A DNA stretch of 64,000 nt from Panaeolus papilionaceus (taxonomy: Eukaryota; Basidiomycota; Agaricomycetes; Agaricales). The notes below the pieces were generated by a model. It was not told where the DNA came from. It saw only the letters and a list, made by a program, of their open reading frames with translations, and made no database searches. Below, in pieces: positions 22,836-36,693 of this stretch. The stretch spans positions 310,001 to 374,000 of the forward strand of contig JADNRZ010000017.1 of the NCBI GenBank assembly GCA_015501605.1. The letters are read 5' to 3'. The stretch's first letter is position 1. Every line of letters begins with the position of its first letter. A program made the translations under genes and the position numbers.

Positions 22836-22876
22836 TCTAGAAGAAATTGACGGTGTTGAGACCTTGAATCTTTGTC

Positions 22877-23025
22877 GTGTGATGGAGATTAACTGGATGT
22901 ACATCGGTGATGCGGTGCCTGCATTCCTCACTCTTCTCGTCATCCCTTTGACAAAGAAGTAATCTCATAAACTCTGGAATTCCGTTCTCTCACTAACTCC
23001 TAATAGCTCGATGTGATATCGCATG
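22877..23025 (+). pseudogene. Genomic fragment of the AzgA permease gene
   Basis: It matches 3131-3275 of the permease with few substitutions, from GTGTGATGGAGATTAACTGG through the exon encoding [19 protein letters not shown] and into the following intron (AATTCCGTTCTCTCACTAAC). The copy stops matching near the acceptor of that intron. It covers one exon plus intron and is non-functional. Confidence 0.88.
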
Positions 23026-23656
23026 ATTGAGCTTCTGTGAAATATCGTGTTCCCCGCGACACTACTTGAGCGCCAGTTGTGCGAAATCGGTTCCTTTTAG
23101 GGACACGAACCATATGATCGAGGTTTGTGCGTACCATGATCATTGGTCAGTCTGACCAGGCCAGACCTCCATTTACTCTTCGATTTACTTACCACACAGG
23201 AAAACGTCAACCCCTCAAAAGGCACTTGACGGTTGTTCAAAGTTGTCATCCACTGGCCATCCGCAAATCTGCTGATACCTAGTCGCTATTTCGCTGTGTT
23301 TGGAGGTTGTGGTTGGAACGAACTGGGTTTATATGCCGGTACCGGTTCTTGAGGTGGAGGATACAGATCTATTTGTTTGATCATACTTGTGCGTTCTCCC
23401 TTTTGTCTTAATATATGTACGGAATACGCGAAGTTCAACGATCTGTTCTCTATAGAGTTCATGGTACAACGTGACGTTCATTCCGCACTGCACCTATATG
23501 AGGTTCCTATTTGCACGTTTCTATCCACATCATGGCACTGCATTATGGCTATGAAATGAGTGGGAATGGATTATGTATCGAGAGCAACATATAATTGGCT
23601 AGCCCAAAACTCGTGTACCGCATGAGATCTCCTTTCTCTGACTTTCTCTACCATTC
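23026..23656. other. Intergenic region upstream of the NACHT gene with possible gene debris
   Basis: On the minus strand around 23285-23196 a stretch reads RFADGQWMTTLNNRQVPFEG and ends at a good GTAAGT donor. A second open stretch follows nearer 23160-23010. This could be another truncated gene but has no recognised family. The plus strand holds the presumed promoter of the next gene. Confidence 0.35.
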
Positions 23657-26600
23657 ATGGCTCCTACTCGTTCGCAGACGTTGATCCATGGTTCAAAACC
23701 GTCTCCGTTGAGCAGGAGCACGGTTGGAAACAGTGAGTTTTCAGGTCATACACTGCCAGATATCTCTTCAAGATTGATTCAGGCAAAATTATAGCCTCTG
23801 GTTCACGGTTGCCTGTTGATCCGAATGCTTCTTGGCCAGTAAACGACAATAGCCCTGTCTCCCAAACTACAACGTTCAGGTCTCAACCATTCTTCGGCCC
23901 AGGCTCAAGGTCCGTATTGAATAATGCGACATTTCAAGTCAACCACCACATACATCAAGGAAATAGCCCCAATGGTCTGTAAATTTCGGAAAGAGACTGG
24001 GAAGTCAATGACTTAACTTTAATGTTCTCACTACCCAGCGTTGAAGCTTTTGTACCAAATGTCATCGCCCGCAGCGTCCTACAACTCCAAAGATCGACAC
24101 GACCCTCCCAAATGTCATCCAAACACGCGGAAAGGCCTTCTCGGCGACATCCATGTCTGGACCCAGAAACGTTTGCCATACATTTATTGGCTATACGGGT
24201 CCGCAGGAGCTGGCAAATCTGCCATTGCACAGACCGTATCAGAAGATCTGAAAAGCAGCTCTAACTTGGCTGCGTCCTTTTTCTTCTCCAGGACGTCGTC
24301 AGCAGCGACTCATCGTGGTCATGAAGAACGTTTTGTAACAACCTTGGCCTATCAACTTGCCCTCTCCGTACCTGGTCTTCGCAGCTACATTGAGCGAACG
24401 GTCGATAACATCCCATCCGTATTCGACCTCACCCTTGTTCAGCAAGTAACGGATCTCATCATAGAGCCGTTGAAGCAACTCAAGCACGATTCTGGTCAGG
24501 AGCCTTTTCCGTGCACCTTCCCTAGAATCGTTGTTGTCGACGGTTTGGACGAGTGTAAGGAGGAGAGCGGGCAGAAGCAAGTTCTGGAAGCTATTGCTAC
24601 CCTGGTTGGACATCAGGACGTCTACCCGTTTTCGGTTTTCTTATCCAGCCGACCTGAATTGGTCATTCGCTCTTGGTTTGCTGCCACGCATGCTAAATCA
24701 CCATCGTTGGCGCAGAGTGTGTCTCTATTGGACAAATGTGACAGCGATCACGATATTGAGGTGTTTGTCAACGCTGAAACTGCAGAAATTCGACAATCGC
24801 ACCCCTTCAAAGCCCAAATCCCGCTTGGTTGGCCTTCTCCTGGGTTTGTCAAGAAGATTGTGGAGCGTGCCAATGGCCAATTTGTCTACGCTTCTGTCAT
24901 CATGAAGTATATCAGGGACCTACGACATCATCCAGACCACAGGCTCGAGAGCATTCTGCAAGACACCATTCCTCAACATGATCGACCATACGCAGAGTTA
25001 GATGTGCTGTACCTCTACATTCTTCGCCAAACCCAATACCCAGCGCTCGTCCATCAAATACTTGCCTTCCGTATTGTTACTATATCGTTCGCAGCAGAAG
25101 ATTACCGCGAAGATTTCATAGACTATCTTGAAACCTTTCTCGGCCTATCCACCTCTGTGGAAGCACTCTTGATTGATCTGCAATCTATCATCCACTGCGA
25201 TGCTGATGGGATGAGGTTCAGCAGTGATTCCGATGGTGATTCCGGACCCACGAAAAAAGCAATGTGTCTCGACGTTCCTATCCCATCTATATTCCATCAT
25301 GCATCCTTGCTGGAGTTCCTGTTAAACCCACAGTGTTCAGAAGAGTTTTACATCGACATCGCAAAGCACGACGATGACTTTTGCAAGATGGCTCTGAAAT
25401 ATGTTTGCGGTGAGTCAGTGTCACCTTTTTCTTCAAGGGAAGAACTGACAACGCTGGGACTGCCAGATTCAGATTCAGATGACGATGAAGACTACACCAT
25501 CTACTGTTTTCTAATCTTGATCCAAACACAGGCATCTCGTCAGGCCACTTATAGGGACTCGATCCTTGCGGCACTTTCGGAGTGGGACAGCTTGAACAAC
25601 TTCATGCTGTATGACATTCTGCGAAGACTTCTGCACAGAATGCGCACAGATGATGGTGTATTTGACAGTGATGATGTATTTGACCCGCATCTGTGGAAGG
25701 TGTTTGCTCCAGCTGTTGCAAGACGACGAGCCCAATGCCAACAGGACCTCGAGCGTGCAAAACTTCCCCCAGAGATGCTTGTTATATATGAACATGACTT
25801 GTTCAAAGTTGGTAGTCAGCATCATACTTGCGACCTGCCAGAAATACCCAACCTTTTCCATTCGATTGCATGGCATATGTATACATCGATTCAACAAGAC
25901 ACAGGAGCTGACCCATGGGATTTTTTCCATTTCGCCCCTCCACGCTCATTTTGGGATTATAATTATCATGTGTGGTGTATCTTGATAGAGACAGCCCTTG
26001 ATCAATCAGAACACATCACATATAGTATTCGGCTTGAGCTTGAGCGCCAGCAAAACAACGCCCTTAAGCTCACTGCTGCTGTTGTATTCTGTATCAACCA
26101 TATCATCTCCTTGTACGTTTTTTTTTAACAGACCTTACATCTTGTGTATACACGCACTGACAGGTTGCGTAGGCTTGATCCCATCGGAGACGCTTCCAGG
26201 CCAAAGGAGATTCAAGCCACCTTCGATGCCCTTGGTGGCAACTGGCGTGCGATAGTTGCAGCTCACTTATTATACACTCTCCAGGACGTCATATACCATG
26301 AATGTGCTGTTTCGGCTGATGTGGTCTCAGCTTTGGAGGCCCTGGGCCAATTGGTTTTTCCACCCGATGTCGTTTCAACACTGGAGGATGTTGACTTCTT
26401 TCCTTCTTCTGTGACTTTAAGACAACTTCTGGGCACCTTCTGCAGTCCTTGTGCATTGCCGCGCTGGTTCTTAAACACACTTATCATCTACGAGTTACCG
26501 AGAACAAATCTCGGTGCCCTTCATGATTATATGCATGTTCGTGTTTCTGCCTGCACCTGTTACATTGTTAACCTAATCATCCTTTTGCAGCTCTTCTATC

Positions 26601-26851
26601 TACACCGAAGTGCTGGTATCAAGTCTGATGAGAATGGTGAAAGTGGCGAAGAAGATTTGAACGATATGGAGGAGGATGCAGTACATGAGCTGAACCTCGT
26701 AGCAGAGGAGCTTTGTGAGCAGGTAATAAACCCGGAGACAGGCAAGTTTTTTAGTGACAAGGAGTTCAAAAAGTGGTCATTACGAGTCAGGATATGGGAT
26801 TTTATTTGGGATTACGAGAAAGAGAGAAGGCGATCCAGCTGCCACAATTAG
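23657..26851 (+). CDS. NACHT-domain NTPase (fungal NLR-like)
   Basis: I place the start at ATG 23657. Exon 1 (MAPTRSQTLIHGSKP onward) splices at a GTGAGT donor to an exon reading FGPGSRSVLNNATFQVNHHI, then to the main exon from 24039, keeping one frame. The main exon has DPPKCHPNTRKGLL, the Walker A loop GSAGAGKSAIAQ, FFFSRTSSAATHRG, the Walker B VVVDGLDECK, and SVFLSSRPELVIR, all typical of agaricomycete NACHT proteins. A 50 nt intron (26114-26163) removes the apparent stop after ISLYVFF and joins to LRRLDPIGD. A further intron near 26536-26590 leads to the acidic C-terminus ending RRRSSCHN. No WD40, ankyrin or TPR repeats are visible, so the C-terminal sensor region is unassigned. Such proteins are proposed to act in heterokaryon incompatibility or immunity; the role here is inferred. 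Confidence 0.85.
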
Positions 26852-27239
26852 TTCAAGCTTAATCAAGTTAACCAGCGTACCTGTACATCAATAAAATGAC
26901 ATCTGGTAGTAAATGACGCAAATTCGTCCATATGTATGTACTTAACTCGAGAATTGCGTTTTGCGCGAACAGGGGGTCCAGGCGCAAGTCTCGATACCTC
27001 CTTCGGCTCCGCGCTTGCATATTGCAATTGTTTGAATTGTTTGTCCCACGCTGATGACCCTGAATTCCTACTCCAACTGTTTATTTCTTATTGTTTTCGA
27101 ACGCTCAACATGGTTAGTCGCGTTCTGCATACCCGAGGCATCTTGGAAGGACGTAGAAGATAAATACCACATTTGCATCGTAAAATACTCCAATTGCCAG
27201 ACCCATGCCCGCCTTCGACCTCGGTAGAAGAATCTGTTG
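26852..27239. other. Intergenic region between NACHT and protease genes
   Basis: No gene is supported. It contains the NACHT 3' end and the protease promoter region, with short unrelated frames only. Confidence 0.5.
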
Positions 27240-28487
27240 ATGCCTCTCGTTCGTTTCATCTGCCTGTCCTTTTTTTTATTCATCCACAGTGCGGTTGCTT
27301 TCAGGTAAGAACAACTGCCGTCTCATGCATAGTGTCCATTGTGTGTTGAATGTGTTTGACAGGGACCTTGGATGTGGTTCTGGACCAATCTCTCTCGACA
27401 CTGCTAAGACCCTCTCCGACATCATACAAGGAAACTTGAACAATTCATCACCTTCGTCGGCATCTCCGACGCAGATCATTCCTGTATATTTTCATGTTAT
27501 AACAGAAGGCTCTACAATTCTGAGTGGGGATGTACTGTGAGCTTTCATTCTACGACTATGAAGAGCTCATTCTCAGTGCTCATTCTTTCGCATTTTGTGC
27601 AGACCCTGGCAGATCAACGAACAAATTAAAGTGTTGAACGATACTTTCAAAGATGCTGGAGTGCAATTTGCATTGATGAACGTTGACAGAACTGTTAACG
27701 CTGAATGGTATCATAAAGCATACCCCGGAAACTCGTTCAACGAGGATATGATGCGGACTTTGAGGAAAGGAGGTGTAGGGGATTTGAATTTGTATATAAT
27801 CAGGTATGTTTCTTGTGTTACTTATTTTATTTTACGCTCTAACATTCCATGCATAAGGCTGGATCAACCACCCGACGACCCGGGCTTGTTAGGGCTGTTG
27901 ATGCCTCAACTTGCTGGATATGCAACGTTCCCTTGGGAGTATTCCGAGAATCCAGTAACAGATGGTGTTGGTACGATCCTGCTCTTCGTCGTTTGCTTCG
28001 AGGGGTGCTAATATTACCTTCGCAGTATTAACTGTTCATTCATTGCCCGGGAGCATACTCGTTGGACACAATGAAGGAAAGGTACGAAATTCTCAACACA
28101 GGGCTAGCGTATACGGTTCATGCTGATACTCTTCATCAGATTGGGACACACGAAGTTGGACATTGGCTCGGACTTCTTCATCCCTTCGAGGTGCCTGAAG
28201 GGTCTTCGGGATGTGAAGATACTGGGGGCGATGATGTCGATGATACGCCTGCTGAGAATGGCCCGGCGAGATTTTGTCCCATCGGTCGAGATAGTTGTCC
28301 CGGAGGCGGTCCAGATCCTATTCGTGAGTATTCCGACGCTTTCATGATGATCGAGCATGTTGTGATGAGTTGTAAAACAGATAACTACATGGACTATACA
28401 GACGATTATTGTCGTTTTGAATTTACTCCTGGGCAAATTCGAAGACTGAAAGCTTTGACGCGTCATTACAGAGGGTATAAGTTTTGA
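27240..28487 (+). CDS. Secreted M43-type (pappalysin-like) zinc metalloprotease
   Basis: ATG 27240 opens a signal peptide (MPLVRFICLSFFLFIHSAVA). Exons 27240-27304, 27363-27536 and onward from 27603 join in frame to IIPVYFHVITEGS, PWQINEQIKVLNDTFKDAGV, GGVGDLNLYII and PQLAGYATFPWEYSE, the standard progression of fungal extracellular M43 proteases. The zinc site is HEVGHWLGLLH (HExxHxxGxxH). It is followed by DVDDTPAENGPA, then CPIGRDSCPGGGPDP, and the Met-turn region NYMDYTDDYC. The stop is TGA 28485. The catalytic motif is complete. A corrupted DNA copy of its 3' third lies at 22587-22835. Its likely role is extracellular protein digestion. Confidence 0.88.
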
Positions 28488-28731
28488 CTGCTTAGGATCC
28501 ATTTTTGGGAATAAATACCAATATCCAGCTACCTGCCTTCCAGACGCACATTAAAGCTCAGACGTTGTATATCTTGTGTAAACGGGTTTCTTATCTGTGT
28601 AACAAACTTGTAGAATGAAATGCACCTTAATTTCGTTTCAAATATTTCAAAGCTGAACTCTCCACATTCTCATATTCTCATGGCAGCCGATAGGGGCCGA
28701 AAATAGCAACCTGCTGACATAAGCCTACTAT

Positions 28732-31637
<2,906 letters not shown>

Positions 31638-31891
31638 AAAAGTAGATACCTTACTGATTACAGCTGTACTAGATTAATGGTCATTAGAGCTATTTATTAA
31701 TACTATAATCACACCTCTACCTCTATACGAACTACAAACTACCTCGCTTGATCTCCTGAAAGACTGAAAGTCCGTGGCAATGATTGTGCGTTGTGACAAT
31801 GTAACACGTGACGATGACCATCCACGTCGACGCAAATTCAAGTTAGCAGTGGATAGTTTACTCTCAACCCCTCTGTATCAATATCATCAAA
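31638..31891. promoter_or_regulatory. Intergenic spacer, SEC13 promoter
   Basis: A short spacer of about 250 bases between two plus-strand genes. It contains a GTGACA/CACGTGAC stretch near 31795-31810. The CACGTG is an E-box-type palindrome, but its function is not established. Confidence 0.4.
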
Positions 31892-33294
31892 ATGGTATAT
31901 CGTTCTTCATATTCTACGCTAACGCCCAAGCTCATATATAACGTTCAATAGGCGGCCGCAACGGTATCGGACTCGGTACCCATCGAGACGGGTCATGAGG
32001 ACATGATCGTACGCACCCATTTGCTTTGTGTCCCAAGAATACCTTGCTCATAAACTCGTCCTTTGTCTGGGTGCTTAGCATGACGCCCAGCTCGACTACT
32101 ATGGCAAACGTCTTGCCACCTGCTCCTCTGATCGGACAGTCAAGGTGTTTGACGTGATCGAGGGAAACACACAACAGACAGGACACGCACTCAAAGGGTA
32201 TGTTATTGTCGTAGCTCTGTTGTTGAAGGCAAGGGCGCTCTTGCGCGTTCTTTGCGTGCGACTGGGTACTTGGGGTGATTTAGGACGAATATAGGTGCTG
32301 ATATATGGCGTTTGTTATAGGCACACCGGACCCGTTTGGCAAGTTGCCTGGGCACACCCGAAATATGGACATATCCTGGCGTCATGTTCATACGACGGCA
32401 AGGTGCTCATCTGGAAAGAGCAGGCCGCACAAGGGAGCACCGCAGCTGGCTGGATGAAGATCAAGGAGCACACATTGCACACTGCTTCTGGTATGTCCCG
32501 CCCTGCCCATTCTCGCGATTGATGAATGAATACACGCTCACTCTGGGTTGTTGTGATGCCAGTTAACTCTGTCTCTTGGGCACCTCATGAGCTCGGAGCT
32601 ATCCTCGCGTGCGCATCATCAGATGGAAGGGTCTCTGTGTTGACTTTCAAAAGTGCGTTTTTGATCCTTTCTTGCCCGTTGTATGCAGTTATCTTACAGT
32701 TATACCACAGACGACGGTCAATGGGACGCCGACATCTTCACAGGCCACGCCATCGGATGCAACGCTGTCTCATGGGCTCCCGCCGTCATCCCCGGATCCC
32801 TCATCACTCCCCAACAGGCCCCATCAGCACCTGGACAACCCCCCACCTCTACCCAAACCATCAGACGCTTCGCCAGCGCAGGCTGCGACAACCTCGTCAA
32901 GATCTGGGCGTACCGTGAGGACTCCAAATCCTGGGTCGAGGAAGAGACCCTCGAAGGCCACACTGACTGGGTTCGCGACGTCGCCTGGGCACCCAATATT
33001 GGCCTGCCCCGCAGCTACATCGCTACTGCTTCACAGGACAAGACTGTCCTCATCTGGACAAAGGAGACGCCTACCTCGCCTTGGGTGAAAACTGCGTTGG
33101 ATCCCTCGTCGACGATTGTCGCTGCTCCTGGAAGCGCCCCACCACCTCCTGGCAAGTTCCCTGATGTTGTCTGGCGCGTGTCATGGAGCTTGGCTGGAAA
33201 TCTTCTTGCTGTCAGCTGTGGAGATGGAAAGGTTACGCTTTGGAAAGAGAACTTGAAGGGTGCATGGGAGTGCGTGAGTGATATGAATAGTTAA
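31892..33294 (+). CDS. SEC13: SEC13, COPII coat / nuclear pore WD40 protein
   Basis: The initiator ATG (31892-31894) is followed at once by a GTATAT donor, so exon 1 codes for Met only. Exon 2 begins [19 protein letters not shown]. The spliced protein then reads [82 protein letters not shown], then [40 protein letters not shown] and [20 protein letters not shown]. This is the six-bladed WD40 propeller of Sec13, which pairs with Sec31 in COPII vesicle coats and with Nup145C in nuclear pores. The stop is TAA 33292. It converges on the phosphatase gene, with about 236 bases between the stops. Confidence 0.95.
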
Positions 33295-33530
33295 GTGATT
33301 GCAAAAGTATACTTTGCACCTGGATGTCCTAGTTTTTCTAGAATTTATATTTTACAGCATTGGCTTAAATACTAAGAGCGCATGGTGCTATTGGACTCTG
33401 AAGTCAATTTAACGAGTCTATGGGCAAATATATCCTACAAATGGGTCCAACTTGCTGACCACGCACATTCTATCATCGGATAAATAGCTGTTACATTTTG
33501 GAGGGTTTGACTCTTCATTTGTTAGTATAA

Positions 33531-34909
33531 CTACGCCTTTGCTTTGATATTTTCCTCGGCCTGAGCTTGCTGCACTGCAGCAAGAATCTGAGGATGGACA
33601 TCCTTTCCAGCTGCAATAACGCCGAAGTTTTCGCCCAAAGTCCGTCCAAGACCGAAATCGAGAGGTTTACCTCTGGAATCGGTGACAATTCCACCAGCTT
33701 CTTCGACTAGGATGTTCCCGGAAGCATGGTCCTAAAATTAACGATTAATACAACAGTTTCTTTCATGACGATGAGTAGGCCATACCCAGATTTTCTCCCT
33801 ATAACCGACGCCAGTTGGCATGCGCAAGTAGGCACCACCTTCACCACGAGCCAAGCAGCCATATTTCGCTTGACTATCCATTCGAGTGGGGGGACGAACA
33901 GATAAGAGTGTCGCGACTCTGTCGTTGAATGAGTGATTAGAGTGGGCAGGTTCAACGGATTCCAAGAACGAGATTTCGGAAGGTTGAATAGGTGGGATCA
34001 TCAGTGGTGTTGGATTAGCGAGGGAAAGGGTGAGCTGAAATCGATATTTGTTAACATTAAACCTTGTATGAAGATGTCTGCAATACATACCTGCTCAGCT
34101 CCATGTCCACGGACTGCAACAAAGATGCACCCAGTGCCTTTGGAGGGGTCCTGTGGGTCCACTGGAAGGTTTGGGCATCCGATGACGCCAACTTGGACTT
34201 TGGAGTCGATGATGAGAGCAAGGCAGACAGCGTATTGCTCGCCTCTCAAGAAGCCCTTGGTTCCATCGATGGGATCAATTGTCCACATACCTGCGTAGTA
34301 GTAAGCAACAACACATTTGAGGATATGCGAGCGACATACGTCCAACAGAGGAACCCTCAAAGTTGCCCCTATCAATAGCGTCTAGCAGCTCTGCATCTGT
34401 CTTTTCAGCCCCAGGACCAATACCCCAGTCCTTGTTGTCTCCCAGCACAAGCTCGCTCGTCAGTGCCTCATTTGCTAAAGATACAATGCGCTCTTTCAGC
34501 TCAGCGCCTGAAGGCTTGCGTAAATCCGAAGCATCTTCTTCGCCTACGATCGGGTCTTCGGGAAATGCTCGAGATAGGATTGAGGCGATCAGTGCTTGTG
34601 CAGCGAAATCGCCAACTATAATGCAATTGTATGAGCATCGCAATGTCACCCTGGCTTAAATGAAATACTAAATTTACCGGTTACTGGAGATTTATCTCCC
34701 TTGGTAAGAGTTTCGTTCTTCACGAGTTTATTGAAGACCGATGAAGTGAGCAGACATGCACGTCTGACTGCAGCGACTGCTACCTGCTTTTCAGTGGCAA
34801 AAGACAGAGACATATGTACCCAACGACTACGATGAAGGTGTTGATTGAGGCTTAGATGGGTGGAGCGTCGTAAAAAGCTGAGGCATCCGATTCGGTGGAC
34901 ATGGTTCAT
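33531..34909 (-). CDS. MET22: 3'(2'),5'-bisphosphate nucleotidase (HAL2/MET22 type)
   Basis: Minus-strand exons read KLVKNETLTKGDKSPVT, GDFAAQALIASILSRAFPED, VGEEDASDLRK, WTIDPIDGTKGFLRGEQYAV, VGVIGCPNLPVD and, near the end, DHASGNILVEEAGGIVTDSR, finishing NIKAKA. Metal ligands of the Li+-sensitive inositol-phosphatase fold are present: Glu-Glu-Asp in GEEDAS, the DPIDGT signature, and the Asp of DHASG. The enzyme removes 3'-phosphoadenosine 5'-phosphate produced in sulfate assimilation and is a salt-tolerance target in yeast. The most upstream ATG (34909) adds 32 Arg/His/Ser-rich residues (SFLRRSTHLSLNQHLHRSRW) before the Met (34813) that aligns best with the usual start, so a mitochondrial presequence or alternative initiation is possible. 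Confidence 0.92.
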
Positions 34910-35357
34910 TCCAAAATCATCGCGTCATCCATTTCTGCAATTCCCTTTTTAGGTACCACGACGCGTGACGACGCGATTAGGGTCGCGTCCAATATTACAG
35001 GGCCAGAGAGCAATAATTAATCAACAGGTGGGCAGAACCTATCATTGCTCTTTGTTACATTGTTGAAGGTTTTTTCACCCACCCTTTAACGATGGCCTTA
35101 ACTTAGAAACTAGGGTAGCGGGCCTCAGTCACCTTTTTCCCGACGGATTGTCAACGGATTGTGTCAGCTCGCATTGACCGAATTGTGTATCTGCCGAACT
35201 CAATACCTTAGAGGAATGGTATAAGAGGCGCAGCTCCTGGCGGGATCTGTCCAGTTTTTTTTTTGTCATCTTCTACCACCGCGTCTATTGTCCACAACCC
35301 TCAAGCTCAAGGTCGTCCTCTTCTAATCTCAAGTTCTGAGCATCAACCACTATCGCA
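34910..35357. promoter_or_regulatory. Divergent promoter region with an ACGCGT site and a TATA candidate
   Basis: It lies between the head-to-head nucleotidase and the small gene. It contains ACGCGTGACGACGCG at 34961-34975, whose ACGCGT core matches the MluI cell-cycle box. A TATAAGAG at 35220 with a T/C-rich tract after it precedes the start at 35358. Motifs were matched by eye and no binding is shown. Confidence 0.4.
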
Positions 35358-35741
35358 ATGACATCAATTCCGGACTCCCCAATCTTGGACCAAATTTACG
35401 CGCCAATAGATTTGAGCGAGCTGTTCCAAGACGAAAGGCAGTTCATCAATACGATTCCGCACGATTGGCGCACCATTTTTGGATTGAATTTGCAGCACGT
35501 CGATGTTTATTCCACTTGCGAAAATCCAGTATCCTACGAGCTATTGTGTAGGCTGAGTCCGATCCAAGGCAGCAGCCGTGTTGTTCTCATCGACCTAATC
35601 GCTCCGCCTAGTACGGTAAAATCTGTTGAAAAATTCCAGGTCAAAGAATACATTCAGCTCCGCTGCGCAGATCCATTGTTCTTCCCAGAAGGTCGCGTAT
35701 TGGGGCATACGAGGACAGGCACTTACGACCTCTCATCATGA
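35358..35741 (+). CDS. Small hypothetical protein
   Basis: A single open exon of 127 residues from ATG 35358, beginning MTSIPDSPILDQIYAPIDLS and ending in TYDLSS. The composition is globular and acidic at the start, with no signal peptide or membrane segment. I do not recognise the family. An upstream TATA candidate and pyrimidine tract support transcription. It may be the 5' exon of a longer gene that continues to about 36255. Confidence 0.5.
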   Translation: MTSIPDSPILDQIYAPIDLSELFQDERQFINTIPHDWRTIFGLNLQHVDVYSTCENPVSYELLCRLSPIQGSSRVVLIDLIAPPSTVKSVEKFQVKEYIQLRCADPLFFPEGRVLGHTRTGTYDLSS

Positions 35742-36255
35742 GACATTAAAATTCCACTTGGGGGGCTTACTTTTTACCTTGAGGGGTTAATAAAAAATTA
35801 CTATAGCCAGATGGGAGCAGGCGTTTTCACCGTTTCGATGTTACTGCATGGTGCAAAAGGTTTTTGGGACCGCGCCGCCCCGTTCGAAGCAACGAAGTTC
35901 CCAATTGCGAGGCCAGTAATCCTGATCTGAGGGTATATACCAGGGGACTGTGGCTGGAAGGTCTACTCCACAACCAACCCCGTCGCCTGCCCCACGAGCG
36001 TCTACTCCTTCTGTTCTATCCTCCTCGGGGAGCTTCGGCTTTCAATTTCAGGCCCCACAGACCCCTCAGCCTTCACCTGGCAATTTTATGCAAGTAGATA
36101 GCATTCCAACGCCTTACACCCCTGTCATCACTCTGCGTCTCGCTAGCGATCCGAGTCCATGGACCCAACCTATGCTTATTCCCGCGCCTCAAACCCCTGC
36201 CACACGAAGTGAGAACCAGAAAAATAAAGAGAATGACCCCCATTCTCCCTGTTGA
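35742..36255 (+). other. Possible continuation of the small gene
   Basis: Two plus-strand coding-like stretches follow: 35811-35930 (MGAGVFTVSMLLHGAKGFWD onward) and 35950-36255 (Pro/Ser/Gln-rich, ending ENQKNKENDPHSPC). The second has no ATG of its own at its beginning and may be a 3' exon. The splice structure is not resolved. Confidence 0.35.
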
Positions 36256-36693
36256 CCCCCATGACCCATTTCAGGGGGCTAGCTTCTACCAACGCTTTCA
36301 GTAAATGATGAGTTGTAGTCCACATTTTCTGCATTTAAACTATTTCTTTTGTATCTTTTGCCTGTCTCTCTGTCTTTAAGTGTATCTGCGTAAGCATTAA
36401 CGTCAGTTTAAAATATTTCACAGCACATCCAGGATGTAAGTCCTCGAAGTAGGCGCCTGCACAGCCACAAATTCGAAGGACGCCCACTTTGGCATCCTTC
36501 GGAAAAACGGATTGTGAAAAACATCTGCCCTGCGGTTTCTCACTGTCGACATACGGCAACGCAAGCACATGTTTAACCTGTCTTCATTGCTGAAGCAAAA
36601 CGAGACTCCACCCAAGCAGGACATAGGCGGTCATTCCGAGAAAAATATAGATAGCCAGATAGAAGTAGATTCACGAATTTAATCCCCACACAT
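36256..36693. other. Intergenic region, convergent ends
   Basis: A 68-codon minus-strand frame (36418-36624, starting MSCLGGVSFCFSNED) is cysteine- and arginine-rich but does not resemble the missing hydantoinase-B domain or any family I know. No gene is called. Confidence 0.45.

Noticed and set aside
36418..36624. Possible missing hydantoinase-B exon downstream of the oxoprolinase-like gene
   Set aside because: The translated text does not match the B-domain start seen in full-length 5-oxoprolinases and no in-frame splice joins it.
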